DNA of 64,000 nt from Emiliania huxleyi CCMP1516 (GCF_000372725.1 NW_005200774.1:200533-264532); one strand, 5' to 3'; shown: positions 10,991-23,378, counted from the first letter of the stretch. Notes: generated from the letters alone by a model not told the origin. Numbers and translations are program-made.

Positions 10991-11750
10991 TGTGGGTGTG
11001 GTCGGCGACTAGCCGGGGTCGTCCTCCCGATGGGGGACTAGCACTAGCCGTCTTCCACATGGTCCCTCGGGTCCCTGCTGCTCCTAATCTCTTCGTACAT
11101 CCTCCTGCTGATCTCCGCAAAGTCCTGCTCCCTCCCTCGTCTCACCCTGCGCGTCTGCTCCGCCTCACCGTCTTCTGCCCTGCGTCGTCTGGCGACGGGT
11201 CCTCCATAGTCGGTCGAGGTCGCCGCCCTCCTCGTGCCTCTTCCCAACTGAAGTCTTACGGAGAGAGAGTTGAGAGAGAGATTTTTAGGAGGCCAATGGT
11301 CCACAATTCACAACGCTTCCAATATTGTGTACCAGAGAGATAGGTGTGAGAGCTGTGGGAGCGGCCTCTTCAACTGAGCCAGTTGGTTAGATAGAGGCGT
11401 GTGTGAGTGGTTGCTACTTTCAACGATCGGCGTCGTCCCAACACTCCCCGTCGCAAAACACTTGCCGTTTGCGTCGCTGGCACTAGACGTGCCACGCCCT
11501 GGAGGGCGGGCCCGGCGCCACAGGGCGCCGGCCACTCTTTCGGGTTTTGTAAAATTCTCAATACCGGGTATGGCGCAAGAGGAGCCCCTCTACGCGTACA
11601 CACTCGGGCTGGCCGCTTCATTCGGCATCTCGCATATCGCACCGGTGCACGCCTTTTTTACACGTAATTCGCCACGAGTCTACCCGCTCGTCAACGTCTG
11701 CCTCCCCTTCGGACGCTGCCTCTTTCTCCTCGCAATCATCGAGCGGATAG

Positions 11751-13175
11751 ATGACCGGCACTTTCGACGCGCTCGCTGAACTTGGACTGACCGCCGGTCG
11801 GATGTCAGAGGCGCACTATGACCATCTCACAGATAGCATTGCCAGCGGAGCACTAACGGAGGAGGACGCTGTGGCTACCGTGAGCGAGTTGCTGCGGCGG
11901 ACGCCGGCGGCCGAGGACGCGCACGGAGCTTCGCCGGGCGCTGATGCGCTGTACGAGGGGCCCTCTGCACAGCGGAGAGAAGTACAAACCACCTTCGACG
12001 CGCGCTTCCGCGCCTCGGTGGAATTGCACGGGCTGCTCATCCACCAGGAGCCCGGCACCTTCGACGACGGCACGGCTTGTGCCCTCTTTTTCGCGGTGTG
12101 GGGCATGCCAGGGAGATGTCGTGGACATTTCTAGGCTTTGGCGGCCTCGACACGGGCTGCACGGTTTGGGACGCCGCTCGCGCAGCAGCAGAGCAGCTCC
12201 TCGCGGGTCGCCGCCCGCTGGCGCGTCTCGTCGCGGGTCGTCCCTATCGAGGACCGGGCAGAGGGAGTGGTACACGCCATCAATGCCAGTCCTATCCCCG
12301 CCATAGGAAAGCGTGTCGTCGAGCTTGGCAGCGGGACCGGGCTTGCGGGCCTGGCGTGCGCGGCGGCGGGCGCGTCTCACGTGCGCGGACAGTCTTTCCA
12401 ACCCCCGTCCCTATCTCGGCTGGGTACGGTACTCTCGGGGGAGCCTCTCCACCCCCCGTGCAGGTGACGCTCACAGACCTGCCCTGCCGGCTGCCGCTAC
12501 TTCGGAGGAATGTGCGCGCGAACGGGTGGCTTGGGCAGACGGGGGTGCGGGCTGCATCGCGCGCCGCCCTGCACGCAGCGCCGCCCGCCGCAGGTGGCTG
12601 GCCACGCTCGGCGGGTGTGGCTTGGCCTGCTCGGCTCTTGATTGGGGGTCGGACGACTTGCCGGCGCGTCTCTCGGCGCTCGGCGACTTCGACGTGCTCG
12701 TCGGCACAGACTTGGTGTACGAGGCGCGCGACGCCGCTCGGCCGTACTTCGCTAGCACCTCGGCCGCACCTCACCTCGGCCGCACCTCGACCGCACCTCG
12801 GCACCTCGGCCGCACCTCGGCCGCACCTCGGCCGCACCTCGGCCGCACCGCAGGAGGAGCACTCGGCTGCGGTGGCGAGGCTTCTTGCCCACGCGCTGCG
12901 GCAGAGGCCAGCGGCGCAGCTGCTGTGGGCGCAGGAGCCCGGCCGAGCCCGGCGGCCAAGCGCCGCATACGACACGAGAGGATGACGTGAGCATGGCACG
13001 ATTGCTTTAGGAGGAGCACAACCCGATCGCCGTCGCCGCGCTGCGCCATTCGCTGACACGCGAGCTACAGCTCCAGCTGGTGACAGCCGCTCGGTTTGGC
13101 TACCACGGCGCCATTGTCATTGCCAGCGTGGCTTCGGTGGCGGATGCTCCCACCAAAACCCTCCCCACCTTGTGA
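11751..13175 (+). CDS. Family-16 (METTL21-like) protein methyltransferase
   Basis: Seven exons: 11751-12102, 12135-12206, 12262-12380, 12464-12546, 12594-12750, 12854-12964, 13011-13175. They sum to 353 codons (352 aa). Conserved blocks appear in order: GCTVWDAARAAAEQLLA, the SAM-binding motif I KRVVELGSGTGLAGLA, the post-I segment SHVTLTDLP with RRNVRANG, ALDWGS, and the DVLVGTDLVYEARD motif. This is the Methyltransf_16 layout of lysine methyltransferases acting on eEF1A, Hsp70, VCP and similar proteins; the substrate here is unknown. Four of six introns use GC donors, and the first is only 32 nt. The last exon and its GC donor at 12965 are weaker than the rest. The 5' end may extend upstream. 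Confidence 0.8.
12770..12853 (+). repeat. Intronic CCTCGGCCGCA tandem repeat
   Basis: An 11-bp unit repeats through the methyltransferase intron 12751-12853. Similar GC-rich intron arrays occur at 25237-25337, 25940-26005, 37260-37350 and 41692-41748. Confidence 0.85.
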
Positions 13176-15534
13176 GAGGGTGGCAGTTTACCTTACAGTA
13201 CCTTACCTCACCTTACCTTACCCTGTGGGACCTACGGGAGGCCGCTCTGACGTAGAGCACCCACTTTTAAGCGTTCCGTGCGCACACACAAGGTCCGCCT
13301 GCGTGCGCCGCCAGAGCTTCCCACAGGCCACAGGGGGCCGCGGATACGGGATAAGCGCAAAAAACGAAGTGGAGGAGATGCATCCTAGCACGATGACACA
13401 ACCCACAGGAATAAATACTTGTGTCGCTAATGTTCGAACAAGCGGTCGTGTCGTGCACCTCGGGTGTTGGGGAGGTCGTTGGAGCCGCTCAGGACCATTT
13501 TGGGGGCGCAATTCGCCTGGTTTCCCTTGAACACGCGGTTTCGCCCCCTCGGGAGCGCCCACATAATCGCGCGCCCCCCCCTGTGGCGACGGTCTCGCGC
13601 ACCTGCGCCAGACCCCACCGCACTAGCTACATAGATCGTCAGCAGTAGGCGTGCTCAGAGCCCGGATTTGGGCCCATTCGCCAGAGGGCTCGAGAATGGC
13701 GCCCGGCAACGTGCAGCTGCAGGCCAGAGGGCGTGAGGTGAGGCCGAATCCGCAGTCGCACGAGCACCGCTGCCCCCAGCGATGATCATGCATGGAGTGG
13801 CACGGCGGATAGGCCCGCCTGCGAGCGTGGAAGACAGTCGCGGGGCGTGAGGTCTCAATGTATCGCAGGCTAGGACCGGAGACGGCGGCGCGGGAGAGGG
13901 AGGGAAGCGTGAGCGGCGGGCGATGAGAGTGATTTCCCCGATCTCGCTAAAAATGGCCTAGTCCCCTCACGGGGGGCCGGGCGAGCACGCACCTCGCGTC
14001 TGGGCGCGAGTCGACGAGTGGTCGCCGAGAGATCGCCGAACCACGTTTCGAGTGCGCGCGCACACAGCACAGCTGCGGGTTGTAACTCGACTGCCGATCG
14101 CGCGTGCGGGATCTGAATGGAGCTCGCTGGCGCCAGTGCACGGTGGCAGGGACTGGAGGCTCGGCCGAAGGGGAAGAGCAGTCCTCAATCGTCACGTAGA
14201 GGTCGCTGGGCTGGATCCATCGAACTGCCACACACCTGGAGCGGAGGCACATCAGGTCTTGCGGCACGCTCTCCGACAGATGCATGCCTTTTGAGCAATT
14301 CCACGCGCCTCCACCGTCGCGTAGTACGCCAGCGGCACGCCGGTACGCCTACGAGTCGTGCGCGCTCGGCAGTAATCGGCGTTGAGACTGCCTAGCGCGC
14401 ACATCTAGAGCGCCGAGTTGCCTTGCCGCGGGGTAACCGGCTCAAAGAGGTGGGGTTCGAGCGGCGCCTGAGCGCGTGGGAATGCGTAGTGGGCTTGGAA
14501 TGAGACGCCTGGCGTACATCGGGCTCGGACGGTGTCTGTTGTGAGCTCACCGCTCGACGCACAAACCAGGCTCTTTAGGCGCCCGCCAACTGGCCTCACG
14601 GTCGAGAGAGCGGAACGCGGCTCGCCGAACAGCAATACACGTGGCCGCACTACTGTAGAGGTACGAACAGGTATGCAGATCGCGGCGCGCCGACTACTGG
14701 CACGGCGTCAGAGCCAAATTGACCAAGGGCTCTGCTGGCCTGTGCCGACTCGCCGACCCTTCGGGCTCACACCACGGCTGGCCATCGCGTGAACAGGACG
14801 TGCCCTTCCGTTTTAAGGCAGTTCAATACCTTCCCCACGGGACACCAGGTCGATATCCGGCTAAACCACACGACCCCGAGAAACGCATAAGCCGCCCCGG
14901 CGCCGCCTCCGATTCCGGCCGTATCGGCCATTTCGCTGGGGCGGCTTATGCGTTTCTCGCCAAAATGGTAAAGATGTCGAGCCAAAGCTGTCGACGCCGA
15001 GTTCGGCACCCGATTCGCCTTAAAACTGAAGGAGGGGGCGCGGCTCGGAGATGGCAAGGCACGGCGAGTGCAAACGTGCGGCTATTATGACGCTTTTAGG
15101 GGCTCCAAAACCTCCTTTTCAGTGGTAAGCGCCACCTGGCACCTCGCGCCGTGCCCCCCAGCCGCGTGTGCGATCGCCCACGGATCCGGGGCGGGGGATG
15201 GGAGCCCGAAACGTCCACACAAGTATGCTCGGAGGCTCGTCAGAATGGTTTTTCAAGCGTTGTGTCATCGTGTCCTAGCTGTCGCCACCGAAGGCGACTG
15301 GGACGTGGACACTAGCCGACTTTGATGAGCAGGGCTGGAGTGAACGGGCCGACTCGGACAGACTGACTCCGATGCAGCGCCGGTTCCGCCGGCTCGGCGC
15401 ACTGGGCGCCGCCGACGTTGGGGTTGGCGAGCCGAGAAGCGGGCTGAGTAGCCCGCCATCTCCACTGTCACGCTTCGCGGAGGCTGCAGCCGGCTTCAGT
15501 GTGTCATCGCCGCCCTTTCCGTCTAACCCTGCAG
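13176..15534. other. Gene-poor interval
   Basis: Apart from the inverted repeat at 14804-15037, I see no convincing coding exon, RNA gene or domain on either strand. A short CCTTAC-rich stretch lies at 13190-13223. Upstream exons of the sulfotransferase fragment at 15535 were looked for here and not found. Confidence 0.5.
14804..15037. mobile_element. MITE-like imperfect inverted repeat
   Basis: The 234-bp unit has arms that pair over most of their length. The inner 21 bp are perfect: 14878-14898 (GAGAAACGCATAAGCCGCCCC, read 5'->3') match the reverse complement of 14938-14958, with a 39-nt loop. The outer ends also correspond (CCTTCCGTTTTAAGGC against its partner near 15019-15033). The arms have diverged in between. 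It contains no gene. It could be a non-autonomous transposon or a foldback RNA source. Confidence 0.65.
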
Positions 15535-15914
15535 GTTGCCGAGCGGCTGATGCGCACGCAGTACGCGGCGGTGGGCGTGACGGAGCGCTACAATGAGAGC
15601 CTCGAGCTCTTCGCGAGGGTACTGGCGCCCGGCCTGCGATTCTCAGCGGAGTGGTTTGCTGCACAGCCACAGAGCGATCGGCACCGCCAGGATGGCGGCG
15701 GCGTCACGGGGAGATTGCTGCAGGAGACGACGCACCCCGTCAGCTGGCAGGGGACTCGATGCCATTCACGCTCACGTTCTCATAACAGGAGAGGACGCGC
15801 ACCCAACTGCGCGAGCTTCTCAAGCACGACTACCGCATCTACCGCGCCGCGCTGCAGCTGCTCGACGCACGAGCCACGACACGCGCGCAGGTGCAGCTGA
15901 CTAGTGACTTGTGA
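15535..15914 (+). pseudogene. 3' end of a sulfotransferase-family gene
   Basis: Two exons are visible. 15535 to about 15657 encodes VAERLMRTQYAAVGVTERY and then ESLELFARVL. 15789-15914 encodes QLRELLKHDYRIYRAALQLL and ends at TGA. Both match the C-terminal part of Sulfotransfer_2-type enzymes ('vGvtErf.eSL' and 'l...y...D..lY..A'). The PAPS-binding P-loop and the RDP..R motif were not found upstream within 2 kb, so this is a truncated copy or a gene whose 5' exons I failed to recognise. The intron 15658-15788 would begin with GC. Confidence 0.55.
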
Positions 15915-16465
15915 CCAGAGAGATGGAGTCCATCTCTTGAGTTCGAGACGAGAGGAACACGGCATCGGCCATCTCAAGAACTCTCTCAGCGGGGCAAAGC
16001 GCGAGGGGTGTAACGCGGCAAGCCAACCCCGGTGCTGGGGTGCGGTGTACTCTATAAAAGCATGTGCGGAATCATTCGCGGACACTTTTCTTTTGTGTGT
16101 GTATCGTGCACATAGCATGCCGTGCGCTAGCGCTCCCTTTTTGAGTTTGTGTGTGCAAGCGCAATGAAAGAGGGGGTTGCGCGGAGATCGAGGGGGAAGC
16201 ACGGAAGCTAGGGAGCAGAGAGAAGAGATGAAGAGCACACAGACTGTGGGAGTGCCCCCAGCGTGCTGGAGGCACAAACAAGAGAGTGCCCTAGACCCCA
16301 TGCCATCGAGTGCCCCACACGCCAACAAGTGGAAGAATGAAGAGAGAGTGCTGCGCGGAGGGCAGGTGCACAACTCTCAGCGTCAGTCCTACACGCGGTG
16401 TCCGTGAGTAGTATCACTTCCCCCGTCCTCATGCTCGCAGTCCGGATTTGCGTGGCATCGAAGCG

Positions 16466-19303
16466 TCAATCCAAGGATGCCGCCTCCGCCCCGCCCGCGC
16501 CAGGCGGCGCCTCGGGCGGGGAGGGCGCGGTGGGGGTGTCGAAGCGAGAGAAGGCAAAGCTGGTGTCGTGCGGGGAGAGCAGCTCGTACATACTCGCCTC
16601 GCCCTCGATGGCGCCCTCGGCCATTGCACTCGTGCGGAAGTGGCCCTGCTCGGTGTAGTCGTCGACTTTGCCTGAGAGGCACGGGATGGAGGGTGCGTTG
16701 GGCCCCCCCTCCGGCCAGTGGGCGCTCGTCTCGGCCGCATCACCGTAGCGCGGCGCTGGCGAAGCAAACGACTGGCCTGCGGGGAGTCGACAGGTGGGCA
16801 ATGCTGAGTGGAGCGTCTGAATGTGTCGGGGGGAGAGCGTCCTTGGACGTGTGTGCGTGTCTCACCGATGACGCCGTGCGGCAAGTCTCGCCGCGCGGCG
16901 CCGCCCTACGAGTCGGGCGGGTGGCGCGGCAGGTCAGGAGCGGAGGGGGAGAGACGAGGTGGAGGGACCAGTCGAGGCGCATTGCAGTGCCTCGCGGGGT
17001 CCACGTGTCTCGGAAGTGCTCAGGAGGGGTTCGATGCGTCCGGACCTCTGACGCGAAGGACAGGTCGAGGCGGTGATGCGGGCCGCTGGTGCTGGTGCGG
17101 TCGTAGATGTGATTGCCTACAGGTACGGCTCGCGAGTGGCAGTGCATGCATGCGATCCAAGAGCGTAGTCCGGTCGTTGACTGCGGCTGCCCTTGACTGT
17201 CAGGCGCCACCCGCGGAGCGAAACGACCGCGGTGGACATGTCCACTGCCACCGACAGCTCCTCGCACTGCCGCTTGCTGCCGACGCCGAGGTGGAAGGGT
17301 GCGCCGCCTTATGGGTGCGCGACGGACGTCTCGCGGGCCGTGGCAGGGAGGGCGGCGCGTGCTGCGGTGCGTGAAGCGTGGGCTCGGAGGCGGCGACAGG
17401 GGGCCAAGGCGACACGGCATCTCCCGGAAAAAGTGTCGCGCACCACCACAGGTGCCGTTGATCACGCGCCAGCCCCAGTTGTCCCTGTTGAGCTCAGACG
17501 CCCAGTAGGAGAGGCGAGCCAGCTTGGCCTTTGCCCCTCCCACCTACAGCGAGGACAGAAGCACCCGCCCGGTGGAGAGGCGGAAGCAGGCCGCTGCAAC
17601 CGTGAAAGAGCGGCTCCCAGCGTGAGATCGGCAAGTGAACACGGCACGAGCCGTGGGCGCATGCTCTGCCATCTAGGACCTTTCGCCCGCGCCACCACGT
17701 GCGCCTCGGTGATGAAGGAGCCGTCGACCTGCGCAAGGAGCGGTCAACTCGTTGGGGGCGGTCGGGGCGGTCGGGTTGGGGAAGGACGGCTCGGGGGGGG
17801 GTGGGTTCCGGGGTCGCTCCGCCTCCAGTTTGCCGTTGTGCAGGAGGAAGGAAGCCTCCTCGGTCCGAACGTTGACCGACAGTCCGGGCGCCGAGAAGAA
17901 GGCGTAGAGCTGGCCGTGCTTGCCTCGAAAGTCGGCGCGGCCGCCGTGAGCAAAGTGGAGATGCGGGTCCTTGTCCACGCTGGCGGGTGGAGAGGAGGGA
18001 GGGCTCGGCTCCACCCAGAGTTGAACGTCGCCCTGGGCGTCTGTATTGCCATCCTGATAATAAGATTCAAAGGAACGCGAAAGCACTCCGCACATTGTCG
18101 TACAGCTACCCCCTTCGATCGATGGGGTTGAACAATTGTTCCAACTATTGCAGAGATCCGATGCTTCATCGAAGTACGTAGAAGTGCCCTGAATTCCGGC
18201 CTTGCAGCAATGGTTGACATACGCCGCGGGCTCGTTGGCCAGTGTTTTTTGATATTTATCGACGGCGTCGAAAGTGGTTGTCGTGACGTACTTCATCATC
18301 AGTTTCTGGACTTTGAATTCCTCCTCGGAGCTGGGCGCCTTCTCGCCATACTGTTGGAAGCGCTCCACGCCCTCAGAGCATATGGCCGCATCGTTGCCTT
18401 CCGTTCCCACGTTTTGTTTGAGCTTGCTCTCAAACGTCAGGTACAGCGTCAACGGCGACTGCAGCTGCTCGTACACCACATCCGTGATAGGGCGCCTGAG
18501 GGTCGGGCACACGAGTCTCGACGCTCTGAGGTGGGGCACGGGGCTGAGCTATGCTCCCCGATCCCCCACGTCTGAGCCAGACGCTGGCCGCGCTGGCCGC
18601 GCGGGAGCGGGGCGAGGGCGGGGCGGGGAGCGTGTCGTGACAAGAGTCGGGCAGGAGCCACCACAGAGTGCAAACGCCCCTGAGTGCCGGTGCGGGCCGC
18701 CGAGTGACGAAGTGTGCGGCACGCTCACGTGGGCTCTGGCTACCCAACGGGGCGCCTGCCATCCTTGCCGTCGAGATTGCCGAATTGCCTTTGGGGTTTC
18801 GTCTTGGTACTCAACGGCGCTCCATTTGACCCGAAGCCGTCGACGGATGAGCCCATGGCGGCGTAATTGCGCCCACCGGGCGGCATCGCGCCCCAGCAGC
18901 CCTGAGGGCCAAAGAGGAGGGGGTGGCGGAGGGATGGCCTCGAGGCCGACACGAAGGTGGTGGTGGTGGTGTGTGGTGGTGGTGTGGTGGTGGTGTGTGG
19001 TGGTGGCATCGGCCGGAAGTGCTGGCTCGCGCAAATGAGCTAGTATTGTGGCGCCGCGAGGGCGCGAGAGCGGGTGGGATGGAGTTGTGATGTGCTAAGC
19101 CCTCGGAGCTGTGCCCTCGGAGCTGTGCCCTCGGAGCAGGGAACTGACAGCTCGTGATCTTGCTCGTCTCGCACCATTCCCACGTTTTCTGCGTTCGCTT
19201 TCTTAAGCTTTTCGCCGTATTGGGCCTGGTAGGCTGTCTGGGTCTGCCCCAAGCCGAGGAGCAGGCTGAACGCGAGCATGCTCTTACTCGAGTAGAGTGG
19301 CAA
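16466..19303 (-). CDS. Secreted algal protein with DPHL..HGGRADFRG module
   Basis: Nine exons in gene order: 19303-19124, 18901-18756, 18495-17823, 17728-17687, 17543-17447, 17307-17191, 17116-17046, 16905-16866, 16776-16466. They sum to 559 codons (558 aa). The leader is hydrophobic (MLAFSLLLGLGQTQTAYQA; the start may be 19279). A Cys-containing middle region leads to the module I recognise only as a recurrent secreted algal family: DPHLHFAHGGRADFRG, LSVNVRTEEASFLL, VDGSFITEAHVVAR, SYWASELNRDNWGWRV, RLDLSF, PHGVIGQSF, GKVDDYTEQGHF, AEGAIEGEASMYEL and AFSRFD. Several of these motifs are made only by splicing. Five of eight introns use GC donors. The biochemical function is unknown to me; an extracellular or surface role follows from the leader. 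Confidence 0.8.
18955..19010. repeat. GGT/GTGTGGT microsatellite
   Basis: Simple repeat inside the first intron (19123-18902) of the HGGRADFRG-module gene. Confidence 0.85.
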
Positions 19304-19475
19304 CTGCCGGCGATGGGGAGGCGGCCCCCGATGGATTGGGCGCCAAAACGCCCTGCGCCGACGGTGCGTCCAGTTGCGTATACAGTTTGGGCTCGAGTGT
19401 TTTGGGAAACGCGTTTACGTGTACTTTTAGCTTACTGTGGAGAGAGAACTGTGGGAGAAAAGGCACAGGTGCTCT

Positions 19476-19600
19476 CTTGAGCACTTGAGCACTGGATAGG
19501 GTCGATTCCGCATGGTACGGGACCCACCCCTCGATCGTCTCGCCCTCCCTCACTGGTGTGTTCATTGGGTGGGTGGGGGGGGTCATAACAAACACGGTAC
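19476..19600 (+). repeat. Dispersed repeat family R1, copy 1
   Basis: Begins GAGCACTTGAGCACTGGATA, passes GGTACGGGACC and CTCGATCGTCTCGCCCTCCC, and ends GTCATAACAAACACGGTAC. Three more copies lie at 23257-23378 (inverted), 36062-36167 (inverted) and 47461-47542 (same strand, shorter). Confidence 0.85.
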
Positions 19601-20813
19601 ATACATACAGGATCGAGGTGCTCTCTCTCTCTCTACCTGTACACTGCGCGAGCGCGGGTGGCCCCCTCCCCGCCCTTGGCCGCCGGGCGGACGACCGGAC
19701 CGCGGCTGGGCGCGGCGAGCGAGGCCGACCACGGGGATGGGGGCCGGTGAGGATGGATAGCGTTCGTGTTGTTGGGCTCATGAACGGGAGGGCGGCACCC
19801 CCCGGTGGCGCTCCGGCCGGTGTGCGCTTGGGCACGTGGAGTTGGATTCGGGTACTTTGCTGGTATGGTATCTGTGAATAAGTGGAGTATTTACTTTCAC
19901 ACCCCTTGGGGTGTTCACGACCACTTGCGGTCATTACGCACTTGTGCGTTCACGCCCCTTGCGGCGATCGTTTCACAGTCTCATCAACCGTTCAAGGAAG
20001 AACTAAGAGGCACCTGCCACCCATTGGGCGGGCAGACAGAAGGCCAGGGCCACACCCCCTTCGGCCTATTCGCGGACGGAGCCAGCCCTCTTGTGGCTTC
20101 GACTCTACACGCTATTTCGACAAGAGTCCTGGACATGTCTATCAGAACTTCCCTGGGGTTGGGAGCCGCTAAACATAATTCCCCGGGGCGGTCGCCTGCC
20201 CTGCCCCCGCCCCCCCCCCCTCGGGTTCGTCAAGCGCCCGCCGTTCAAGTTTCGGGCGCTCATACCTAAGTGAGGGTGTGAACGGGACTACGCCCCTCCC
20301 TGAGAACAAGAGGTACAGAGAGACGTTCGTACCTATAACTTCGGTGCGAGTCCATCTGTGTCTCACTCACACTCACACTGTGTTGAGAGAAAAGGGAGAG
20401 GGGGTGCTGCGCGGTGGAGGCAGCCGCGGCGCGCGGGCACGCTGTGGAGGCTTTAGTCAATCAGCGGCTTCCCCCTCAAGCTGCGCCGAAAGCGAGCACG
20501 GATTTGGCGGACGTTCTGGCTGGTTCCAACTTTATACGGAAAAGTCTTGGCACCAGCTGAAGGCTTGCCGGTCGAGATCACACGGTTTCGCCACACGGTA
20601 TTCGGACTTTGGTTTATTTGCTATTTTATGTTCGCGTGGGCGGGCGGCGGGGCGGGGGCCGGGGGCGGGGGGCGCCGGGGGGGGGCGGGGCGGGGGCCGG
20701 GGGGGGGGGGGTCGAATTGCAGAGTTCATTGTCACAAAATGGTACCGCGTCTGCGACGCGGGCGCCTTGCGGACAGAGCCTTAAGCCACCCTTTATCTTA
20801 CGCGGTCAAAAAC

Positions 20814-20814
<1 letters not shown>

Positions 20815-20864
<50 letters not shown>
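20815..20864. repeat. (CA)n microsatellite
   Basis: About 24 CA units immediately after the stop codon of the PRA1-like gene on the minus strand. Confidence 0.95.
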
Positions 20865-20866
<2 letters not shown>

Positions 20867-20867
20867 C

Positions 20868-22362
20868 TCACGCAACGATCGACGCGGCTGGGATGGCTGC
20901 GTTGAGCGCAGCAGACTCCTCGTCGAAGCCGCCCGCCTCGGGCACCTGGCGTCAACAAGCCCTGCTTAATCTCGGCGAATCTCGGCGATCCTCGGCGGAT
21001 CTCGGCGGATCTTTGGGGAGGAGGAGGGTAGCCTTGTGAAGCGCCGCGTGTGGCAGCGCGACGACTGCGCCAAGCACCTGCGGGGCCGAACGAGTGGTCG
21101 GGGGGCGCATCCACACACGCGATCGGCTGGCGAGCGCGCGAGCAGGGAGTGCGGCAGTGCGCCGCGGCGTAGGCGAAGGCGGAGATCATCCCGGTGAGGA
21201 GCATCAGCAGCAGCGAGGCGCCTGCAGGACACGTCCTGGACATGTCCCGGACGGGCCTCTGGTAGGCGTGCGCAGGTCGAGCAGCGAGGTGCCTCCGCAA
21301 GCGAGCGGCTTGGGCACCTGGGGGCGGCGGGGCGCGGGTGGCGGGCGGGCGGGTGGGTGGGTGGGTGGGTGGGTTGCGGGTTGGAGTAGGCGGCGGACGG
21401 TGGCATGAAGGCGCGGGCGATGAGGGGGCGATGAGGGTGCGGGGAGGGGCGATGAGGGTGCGGGGAGGGGCGATGAGGGGGCAGGGTTGGTGGGGGTGGA
21501 GGGTGGGGGGCGGGGCGGCGGCACCGGCACGCCGGCGATGTCGAGGGATGCGGCCTCGCGCCTGGAAGGGGTGCGGGAGGGGTGGGCGGGGGCCCCGAGC
21601 TGGCGTGTTGTGAGGGGCACGCCCGCATCGCGCCTCATCCCGTATGCGAACCCCCACGTGCCGCAGATGGCGAAGGCGCCGATACAGAGCCACCAGGAAG
21701 AGAGCAGCGTGTACAGCGCCTGCGGGGAGAGCGGCAGGATGGGGTGGCGGGAGAGGGTGAGAGGGCAGCAGCGAGGAGACGGGTGGCGCGAGGGTGGCGA
21801 GACGGCAATGGCCATGGCTCGCGAGCACCAGCGGAACTCCGACTGCGACCGTGTAGATGGGCAGGAACTTGAAGCCGTTGCTGATGACGCGAGGGAGCAC
21901 CTGCGGCACAGCAGGAGGCGGAGGCGGAGGCGGTGGAGGCGGCGGATGATCGGCGGCGCGTGTGGGGAAGGGGGCGGTGGGGTGGTGGTGGTGGTGGTGG
22001 TGGTGGTGGTGGGAAGGGGGGGGGGGGTCACCTCAGCCTGTGCCGGCTTGGAGAACTCGAGCGGGTTGAGCGCCGACTTTGCAAGTGTGCGATACCGCAG
22101 CGCCTTGGCAGCGGGGGGAGTGGCTCGAACGTGTGCGGGTGAGGGCGACTGTGGGGGCGACAGTCGGGGAGTGGGTCGAGGACGGGATATGGCGCGAGGA
22201 CCGAGGCAGCTGGCTGGCTGGGAGCGCCTTTTCACTGCTCAGACTCTCGGCGGCATTCCGCCAAAATTCACGCGTGAGGACAGACTTCAGCGTCTCTTTC
22301 ACGGATCCGTTGTTGTCAAGTGCACCGGCAGTCCCTGGCAGCGGCTGGCTAAAGTCGGCCAT
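20868..22362 (-). CDS. PRA1-family (prenylated Rab acceptor) membrane protein
   Basis: Seven exons in gene order: 22362-22228, 22103-22032, 21900-21823, 21719-21623, 21221-21166, 21077-21033, 20945-20868. They give 187 codons (186 aa), the usual PRA1 size. After a soluble N-terminus come VLPRVISNGFKFLPIYTVAV, a first hydrophobic hairpin (VPLVLALYTLLSSWW, CIGAFAICGTWGFAYG), a second (SLLLMLLTGMISAFAYA, VLGAVVALPHAALHK) and a short acidic tail. The order 'R.i.N...f..iY', two TM hairpins and '.HA.l' fits PRA1/PRAF proteins, which sit in the ER/Golgi and affect Rab GTPase trafficking. Five of six introns use GC donors. The join at 21166/21077 rests on frame and hydropathy alone. Confidence 0.65.
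21979..22011. repeat. (GGT)n microsatellite in a PRA1-like intron
   Basis: About 10 trinucleotide units within intron 22031-21901. Confidence 0.9.
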
Positions 22363-22852
22363 ATAGATGAGCGAGGACGGCGCTGTGCGGTGTTCGCGGC
22401 GCTAACACAGACTTGGCGTGGCAAAAGAAATCGCGCAATACAGGTGCTCCAAATCGGGCAACGGCTCAGTCGCAAAGAGCGCTGCAAACCACCGAAGGCG
22501 CTGTCGAGGTTCGCCGAGCGCGGCGCAGGCTAGGGCGCAGGTTGAGGGACGCCGACTACCGACGACGAGCGTAGAGCGCTGGTCGGATTCACTCGCCGCG
22601 GGCACACGCACGTGACCCATACCCGCGCGAGAGAGATCGTTGTCCCCGTCAGTCTCGCGCTCAACGAAAAAAAAACTTGCTGGGCGCGGCGTTGAGGCGT
22701 GAGGGCCGCGAGGCGGGCCACCAGTGTGCTCCGCCGCCGTGTGCGCGTCGCTTGCGCGGGCGATCGCAGTTTGTACCCGATTCTGTCTCGTGAGGGTAAA
22801 CAGAAGAAAAACGGGCACGCAGATGAACGTTGAGTAACGGACATTTTGGCTC

Positions 22853-23185
22853 ATGCGCGTGCTCTCCCTTTTGCTCGCCCTCCCGTCGGCGGCCGGATTG
22901 GTTGGGCCGGAGCTGCTGAATCGGCTCGTGCCGGCGCGAGAGGGGTGGTGCCTGCGCCCTCCAGAAGGCGTGCTCACGTCGGGGTGCTCGCGGCGGCGCG
23001 CGGGGCAGCTCCAACTATTGGCGAGTCTCAACAGCAGCTTCATGCAGTGCAGCGCAACGCCAGCTGCCTCTCTGGAGCTGCGCGGCCGAGGGAGGACCCG
23101 TGCGATGGCGCCGAGTGGTGGGATCGGGGCGCGCAGTCGCGATCGGTCACACCGCCACCACCGCCGACGTCTCCCAGTGAGATGA
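22853..23185 (+). CDS. Possible small secreted protein
   Basis: The frame begins with a good signal-peptide-like leader (MRVLSLLLALPSAAGLVGPE) and continues for 110 codons with several Cys residues and no domain I know. Dispersed repeat R1 copy 2 begins about 70 bp downstream. Coding status is uncertain, and the 3' half may instead be spliced. Confidence 0.3.
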   Translation: MRVLSLLLALPSAAGLVGPELLNRLVPAREGWCLRPPEGVLTSGCSRRRAGQLQLLASLNSSFMQCSATPAASLELRGRGRTRAMAPSGGIGARSRDRSHRHHRRRLPVR

Positions 23186-23256
23186 TTGATGGAGAGGGGG
23201 GACGACACTGCTCGATCTACCCTCTGGGGTCCCTCAGCAGCGTGCACCTCGATCCT

Positions 23257-23378
23257 GTACCGTGTTTGTTATGACCCCCCCCAATGAACACACCAGTGAG
23301 GGAGGGCGAGACGATCGAGGGGTCCCGTACCATGCGGAATCGACCCTATCAAGTGCTCAAGTGCTCAAGTGCTCAAGT
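23257..23378 (-). repeat. Dispersed repeat family R1, copy 2
   Basis: Inverted relative to copy 1. It starts GTGTTTGTTATGACCCCC and ends in three AAGTGCTC units. Between about 23380 and 24490 I see no supportable gene. Confidence 0.85.

Noticed and set aside
12138..12467. Separate small methyltransferase gene on its own frame
   Set aside because: Motif I lies in this frame, but the flanking motifs are in other frames joined by good splice sites, so it is one exon of a larger gene.
22402..23247. 281-codon minus-strand frame
   Set aside because: No domain, poor amino-acid character, and it runs across an R1 repeat edge.
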